Assembly: GCA_016932615.1 (NCBI GenBank)
Contig: JAFGCN010000007.1
Span: forward strand, 83,189 to 147,188
Direction of reading: 5' to 3'
Origin: Candidatus Aenigmatarchaeota archaeon
GTDB lineage: Archaea; Aenigmatarchaeota; Aenigmatarchaeia; QMZS01
Length of the DNA: 64,000 nucleotides
In this document: piece by piece, positions 59,940 to 64,000 of the stretch
How positions within the stretch are numbered: the stretch's first letter is position 1
How the letters are laid out: each line of letters starts with the position of its first letter
Notes under the pieces: model-generated
What the model was told of the DNA's origin: nothing
The model's database searches: none
What the model saw: only the letters and a program-made list of their open reading frames with translations
Made by a program: the position numbers and the translations under genes

Positions 59940-61817
59940 CTAGCGCCGGGCTTTTCCTGTCGCCTTTTGCTCCAGCAGGCGGCCGGTAATTTCCCTGACA
60001 TGTTTTACCTCCGAATTCGAATTTGGGTCCTGCCCGGTTATAGCGCAGTAGTGCACGACCAGGTCCTCCCAAAGGCAGGAAAGGGCAGAAGCAACTTCCA
60101 GGCCCATCTTATCAATCTCTATCGAGATTGTAGGCATTACACCCTGGCACTTCAATATATTCGGGTGCGCAAGGCAATATTCTATATCATTTATGTCAAG
60201 CCCGAGGTGAAGCTTATCGTGAAGATCCTCCTCCAGGAGCTTTGTTTCGTCTTCAGAGCTCCCGGACCTTCTGGATACAAGCCCAAGAGCTACCTGGCAA
60301 TGGCTCTGGGCAAACACGCCCTCCATAGAAACATGAGCGTCCCGGGGAAACTCATTGAAGTTCATCACAAGAGGATATTCGGGTTTCTTGTTTGCACCCT
60401 CCATGAAAAGCTGCCTTAGCTCATAAAAGGTCGGCTTTAATAGTTCCCTATTGTTGTACATGCAGCTAAGGTCATGCCTTTTTCCCAGGACAACACACAC
60501 AAACAAAAAGCGCGCAAGGCCCACGGCAAGCCCCTTCTCCTTATTCGAAAAATCAAGCAGCAGGTCATACTTGTCGGTAATGCGCGCATATTTTTCAGCG
60601 TCCATTCCCGCCAGAATCATTGGCCCATATGTCATTGGAGTAAGGCGCCTCATAAGCCGCCCACCTATCCGTGCCTCGATGCCTCTTACTTCAACAGGAA
60701 GTCCTCTCTGCACTTTAAGGAATTCAGCAAACTCCTTCAGGGGGCCCTTGTTTGCGTAAGCAATTCTTCTCGTAAACCTCCGGCAGGTAAGCTCCACTAT
60801 CTTGAGCGTTTCCTGCGTTTCTCCGCTCCGGCTGAATTCGATTACCAGGGTATTGTCATTGTTTGCTTCTTTTGGCAGGTTCTTTATATCTCCGGGGCTG
60901 TCAATAACAATCCACTTCACTGCAGTGTCCCCCGACAACCGATGGATTGCCGCAAGCCCATGAGAGAAAAGCTCGTTTCCCCCTATTCCGGAAGAAATCA
61001 GGTAATCCACTTTGAGGCCTTTGGAATAAAATTCTCTCTGCAGGTATTCTTCATAGAACTGCTTCTCTTTTTTGAACTCCTCTTCAAAATACTTCATCAC
61101 GCCGCCCCGGTAATTGTAGCTTCTTTTGGCAGTTGAATTTGCCACTGCCTCAAAATGGTCCCGGACTGCCTCCCAAATGCCCTTGTCGACTGCCAGCCCC
61201 TCTCCAGGAAACGTTACTTTAATCTCAATCAGCCCTTCCGTGTAGGACAGTGCGGAGCTGTCAAACAGGTCCTCGGCGCGAATCAGAATCTTTTCACCTG
61301 TCGCTTCCTTTTCGAGGTTTTTCAGCCGATAGGAAGTTCCGATGAGAACAAAAAGCGGGAAGCCCTTTAGAAGCCGGCTCAAGTCACGGGGGTCCTTGAA
61401 ACTTGAAAGCGCAAGCTTTTCCATGAACACTGCCTGCTCGATCGAATTAATAAATATATCCACTATCCGATCCGCACTGACATCCTGCTCCTGTGCTGCC
61501 TCCCGGATAAGATTTGCCAATTCATCCAGCCCGGCATCACCAGAGAACTCTTTTGGCTTTTCCGACATAACGTCTTCGGTTATGTGGCTTAAAAGGCGCT
61601 GGCGCTTAAGCTCCTCAAGTACAACCTGCGTATTCCTGCCTCCAGACTCAGCAACATCCACAACAAGCTGGTGCGGCATAAGAGAGGACAAAAAAATCCT
61701 TGCGATCTCTCCGCCCGGGACACCAATCTTTTCCGAAAGGCCTTTAAGCTCCCTCAAAAATTCTCCTTCGGCTTGAAGGCCAGCGGAATCCTGCTGCATC
61801 TCGGGCGGTTTTTCCAT
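59940..61817 (-). CDS. SIS-domain phosphoglucose isomerase-like protein with long N-terminal extension
   Basis: Residues from about 260 on match the PGI family: GIGGNELFSHGLAA at 277-290, EFSRSGETQETL at 327-338, KGPLKEFA, and a C-terminal QDPNSNSEVKHVRE. The first 240 residues are an extension that does not resemble PGI, with helix-rich segments and strand PLFVLIGT near 154. Total length 625 is greater than archaeal PGIs. It presumably interconverts glucose-6-P and fructose-6-P or mannose-6-P. The cupin-type isomerase is two genes upstream on the same strand. Confidence 0.8.
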   Translation of the reverse strand: MEKPPEMQQDSAGLQAEGEFLRELKGLSEKIGVPGGEIARIFLSSLMPHQLVVDVAESGGRNTQVVLEELKRQRLLSHITEDVMSEKPKEFSGDAGLDELANLIREAAQEQDVSADRIVDIFINSIEQAVFMEKLALSSFKDPRDLSRLLKGFPLFVLIGTSYRLKNLEKEATGEKILIRAEDLFDSSALSYTEGLIEIKVTFPGEGLAVDKGIWEAVRDHFEAVANSTAKRSYNYRGGVMKYFEEEFKKEKQFYEEYLQREFYSKGLKVDYLISSGIGGNELFSHGLAAIHRLSGDTAVKWIVIDSPGDIKNLPKEANNDNTLVIEFSRSGETQETLKIVELTCRRFTRRIAYANKGPLKEFAEFLKVQRGLPVEVRGIEARIGGRLMRRLTPMTYGPMILAGMDAEKYARITDKYDLLLDFSNKEKGLAVGLARFLFVCVVLGKRHDLSCMYNNRELLKPTFYELRQLFMEGANKKPEYPLVMNFNEFPRDAHVSMEGVFAQSHCQVALGLVSRRSGSSEDETKLLEEDLHDKLHLGLDINDIEYCLAHPNILKCQGVMPTISIEIDKMGLEVASALSCLWEDLVVHYCAITGQDPNSNSEVKHVREITGRLLEQKATGKARR

Positions 61818-61906
61818 AATATATTCCTTATTTTAACAATCGGCATTATTTCGCTTCCAGGAATTTGGAAAAATTCTAAAGTAGCTTAATAGAAAGGCAA
61901 GGGCAC

Positions 61907-62158
61907 CTATCCCAAATCAACTTCGCAATCCTGCGTGAGTTTTGCGTCAACATCCACGAACTTCCCGTTAAGCCGCACCTTTGGCACTTCCATTCCTCTG
62001 GCCTTCTTGAAGCCCATCGTGCCGATTGACCTTAAAACTTCAGCGATGTCCGGAGTTATGCTGGTGTTAAGGACTCTCCAGCAGGCGGTGTCGAGCCGTA
62101 TCCCTGAAGGAACCTCAAACTCCTGCTCTTTTACCCTAAGCTTGATTATGTCTCTCAT
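61907..62158 (-). CDS. Small protein, possible beta-grasp, 83 aa
   Basis: Begins MRDIIKLRVKEQEFEVPSG and ends with VRLNGKFVDVDAKLTQDCEVDLG; the end pattern (strand, NGK turn, strand, D-L loop, CEVDL) is reminiscent of ThiS/TGS beta-grasp folds, but no GG terminus is present. The helical middle has C26. I treat it as unknown. It sits between two unrelated phosphoglucose isomerase genes, with 14 bases to the cupin gene upstream, so an operon is likely. Confidence 0.55.
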   Translation of the reverse strand: MRDIIKLRVKEQEFEVPSGIRLDTACWRVLNTSITPDIAEVLRSIGTMGFKKARGMEVPKVRLNGKFVDVDAKLTQDCEVDLG

Positions 62159-62172
62159 GGGATAAGCAAAAA

Positions 62173-62886
62173 TTACTGGACGCCGGATCCCGATAGCCGG
62201 ATCGAAGGGTCTTTAAGAAACGCAAGCTTCTCAAGGTCCGCCGCAAAGCCATAGATGTCATCCAGCTTCTTGCATTTTATCTGCCTTATATCCGGAACAA
62301 GCCCGTAGCGGTGGTTCTTGACCCAACCGTCCTTCGTGAAAAAGTAAGAGCCGCCGCAAAGCCGCTTTATCGGCTCGTAAATTGAAGTAAATCCATCGGC
62401 CACCCAGCTTGCCAGCACAAGGCGCCTTTTTGGCGAAGGATTTATTATAATGTGGCCGTAGTTTGGCGGCACGACAAAAACTTCACCCACTCTGCCTTTT
62501 GCAAAAGCGACATCCTGAATGTTATTTTGGTTGAAATTATCCACCTTCTGTATGAGAAAAATCGCTTCGCCCTCCAGAACCTGGTAAACCTCCGGAAAGC
62601 TATATTCATCCACTGCTATAGGGTTGTAGTGGCCGAATGTCTTTGTATACTCTTCCCCCAGCATCTGCCCGGGGACAACAGTAATGTTGTACCTTAGACC
62701 TGACTGCTTTATCCTGGAAGCATCTTCCTTTTTGAAGATATTGCGATAGATATAATAAACCGGAGCCGTGGATTTTTGCGCCCAGTTGTTCTCAAGCCAT
62801 CCCTTATCAAAAACCAGTTCCTTCATGTCGGATAGGCGCCTTATGTCAACAACCCTGTTTTTTGTTTCATCAAGTTGCCAAAGCAT
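62173..62886 (-). CDS. Cupin-type phosphoglucose isomerase
   Basis: Archaeal cupin PGI (cPGI) family, 237 residues. The metal motif appears as TKTFGHYNP with His, the strand EVYQVLEGEAIFLIQ with Glu, and VVPPNYGHIIIN with the last His. It reversibly converts glucose-6-P to fructose-6-P. It is unrelated in fold to the SIS-type gene at 59.9 kb, with which it shares strand and probably transcript. It begins at ATG 62886, divergent from a small basic protein gene. Confidence 0.9.
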   Translation of the reverse strand: MLWQLDETKNRVVDIRRLSDMKELVFDKGWLENNWAQKSTAPVYYIYRNIFKKEDASRIKQSGLRYNITVVPGQMLGEEYTKTFGHYNPIAVDEYSFPEVYQVLEGEAIFLIQKVDNFNQNNIQDVAFAKGRVGEVFVVPPNYGHIIINPSPKRRLVLASWVADGFTSIYEPIKRLCGGSYFFTKDGWVKNHRYGLVPDIRQIKCKKLDDIYGFAADLEKLAFLKDPSIRLSGSGVQ

Positions 62887-62938
62887 AATATTACTATTCT
62901 AATAAAATGCTTTATTAAAAATAATCCTAAAGAGGGTT

Positions 62939-63280
62939 ATGCAATTTTTCAAAAAAGTTCCAGGCCTGAGAAAAATCAAGAATTTCTTTGCGCTAAGAAA
63001 ATTCAAAAATAGGTTTAACCGGTCTTTTAAGGATCTCCAAAGCTCGCTTTCAACTGAAACCACAGCGGACGACAGGTTCCGGCTCTCTGAAATGCGCGAC
63101 GCTCTTGTCGAGATAAAAAAAGCCGACCCCGAAGGATACGGCACGCTTGACCTTGAGAAAAAATATTCCCGCGCAGTGCAGATGGTCGAAAAAAGCCACC
63201 TTCGGGCAGGAGAAAGGGACAAAAAATACTGGAAAGAGCTAAAGGACAAGAAGATTTACGACCTCAAGCGATACCTTTAG
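62939..63280 (+). CDS. Small basic helical protein, 113 aa
   Basis: A strongly basic N-terminus (KKVPGLRKIKNFFALRKFKNRFNR) is followed by charged helices (MRDALVEIKKADPEG, LEKKYSRAVQMVEKS, DKKYWKELKDKKIYDLKRYL). No family is recognised; RNA binding is a guess from composition and its position 39 bases before nop5 on the same strand. Confidence 0.6.
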   Translation: MQFFKKVPGLRKIKNFFALRKFKNRFNRSFKDLQSSLSTETTADDRFRLSEMRDALVEIKKADPEGYGTLDLEKKYSRAVQMVEKSHLRAGERDKKYWKELKDKKIYDLKRYL

Positions 63281-63319
63281 GTGAATTCCGGAGAAAGTAT
63301 AATCAAAAAAATCAATTTT

Positions 63320-64000
63320 ATGGCAGAGAAAATCAAAGTTCCTTTTGGAATAATAGAAGGCGGGCGGCTGGACGAGCAATTCAGCAAAGACCCAAAAAAA
63401 GCGGCAGGGGAGTTTTTGTCAAGCCCCTGCAGGACCGCTCCAACTTCCCCTGAAGCCGAAAAGCTGTTCCCTTACGAAAATTATCCCTTGTGGCTTAACG
63501 CGTTCGGGCTTGAGCTTGCCCGGCTGAAGCTGGAATCTGGCGACGGGGAAGAGGAAAAGCTGATACTTCTTGCAAGAACCTATGATGAGATGACCCACTT
63601 CTCGAAAGTCCTTAAAAACAGGGAAAAAATTCTCAAGAACTATGAAAGCTACGAGGCATTATCCAAAACAACAGAAAAGATGAGGGACAAAATCGAAAAG
63701 AAAATCCGCACTCTTGCAGAAAAAGCTGCCCCGAACACATCAGGGCTTCTGGGCCCAATCCTTAGCGCCCGGATTATATCAAAAGCAAACGGGCTTGAGC
63801 GGCTCTCGAAGATGCCGGTCTCGAAGATACAGGTTCTTGGAGCAGAAAAGTCACTTTTCAGGTATCTGAAAGAAAAAGAGGAGGGAAAGGAAAGCAAAAA
63901 CCCAAAATATGGGGTGATTTACATGTCGCCCTTCATAATAAACGCACCTCAAAAATCCAGAGGGAAGGTCGCCCGCGCCCTTGCTTCCAAAATCATGGTT
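63320..64000 (+). CDS. Nop5 (C/D box sRNP core protein), 3' end outside window
   Basis: The scaffold protein of archaeal C/D box RNPs that holds fibrillarin and L7Ae for rRNA 2'-O-methylation. The first 227 codons are present: the N-terminal domain, the coiled coil, then the Nop domain with APNTSGLLGPILSARIISKANGLERL, MPVSKIQVLGAEKSLFRYLK and YGVIYMSPFI. The insertion KEKEEGKESKNPK between LFRYL and YGVIY is longer than usual. The gene runs off the window; fibrillarin usually follows. Confidence 0.93.
   Translation, partial: MAEKIKVPFGIIEGGRLDEQFSKDPKKAAGEFLSSPCRTAPTSPEAEKLFPYENYPLWLNAFGLELARLKLESGDGEEEKLILLARTYDEMTHFSKVLKNREKILKNYESYEALSKTTEKMRDKIEKKIRTLAEKAAPNTSGLLGPILSARIISKANGLERLSKMPVSKIQVLGAEKSLFRYLKEKEEGKESKNPKYGVIYMSPFIINAPQKSRGKVARALASKIMV

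Overview
This is a compact archaeal chromosome segment. The evidence is archaeal or eukaryote-type informational genes (L15e, L44e, Nop5, RNA polymerase subunits H, B'', B', L and P with a split B subunit, an XPF-type nuclease, HerA, an archaellum/pilus-type secretion ATPase), TATA boxes 20-30 bases before start codons with almost no leader, and intron-bearing tRNAs without encoded CCA. Division by FtsZ plus SepF, many tiny genes, class II HMG-CoA reductase with type 2 IPP isomerase, and heavy tRNA intron load suggest a DPANN archaeon (Micrarchaeota/Diapherotrites-like). That placement is inference from gene content only.

Layout. 0-12.1 kb: RidA, L15e, Nudix, small membrane proteins, TrpRS, a giant N-terminally anchored protein divergent from a secretion ATPase, a CNNM/CBS transporter and an XPF-type nuclease. 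12.1-26 kb: an unknown protein, YdcF-like and GNAT proteins, eukaryote-type glycogen synthase, a cation/proton antiporter, IPP isomerase, HerA, L44e, a membrane-bound winged-helix regulator and a 659-residue coiled-coil protein. 26-32 kb: ftsZ with a degenerate NifU-like partner, a DHH-like protein, an orphan DNA methyltransferase with a ribbon-helix-helix leader gene, Pcm, an EMC3-like insertase, two-intron tRNA-Val, rpoL and a ribosomal L11 C-terminal domain standing alone. 32-39 kb: HMG-CoA reductase, phosphatase, bicupin, metallo-beta-lactamase, C39-like and two MFS genes, one frameshifted. 39-47.8 kb: rpoB1-rpoB2-rpoH with three-intron tRNA-Lys just upstream, a ScpA-like fragment, tRNA-Ser(CGA), a YdjC deacetylase, a frameshifted gene and HisRS. 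47.8-50.7 kb: a block of lineage-specific small proteins. 50.7-55.3 kb: two-intron tRNA-Met, HIT proteins, rpoP, sepF, a Yip1-like protein and tRNA-Ser(GCT). 55.3-64 kb: PGK, P-type ATPase, two unrelated phosphoglucose isomerase genes, and the start of nop5.

The main observation is a family of related tRNA introns. Five tRNA genes carry nine introns, five of them in the T arm. Six introns, in four tRNAs and at three different tRNA positions, share one cassette: a pyrimidine/purine hairpin, a CAAAAGAA linker, and a second small hairpin tipped GCTTCGC. The shared sequence across unrelated tRNAs and positions points to intron movement. One of these tRNAs also has a 22-bp direct repeat of its 3' exon. 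Metabolically the window contributes to the mevalonate pathway, glycogen synthesis and glycolysis.
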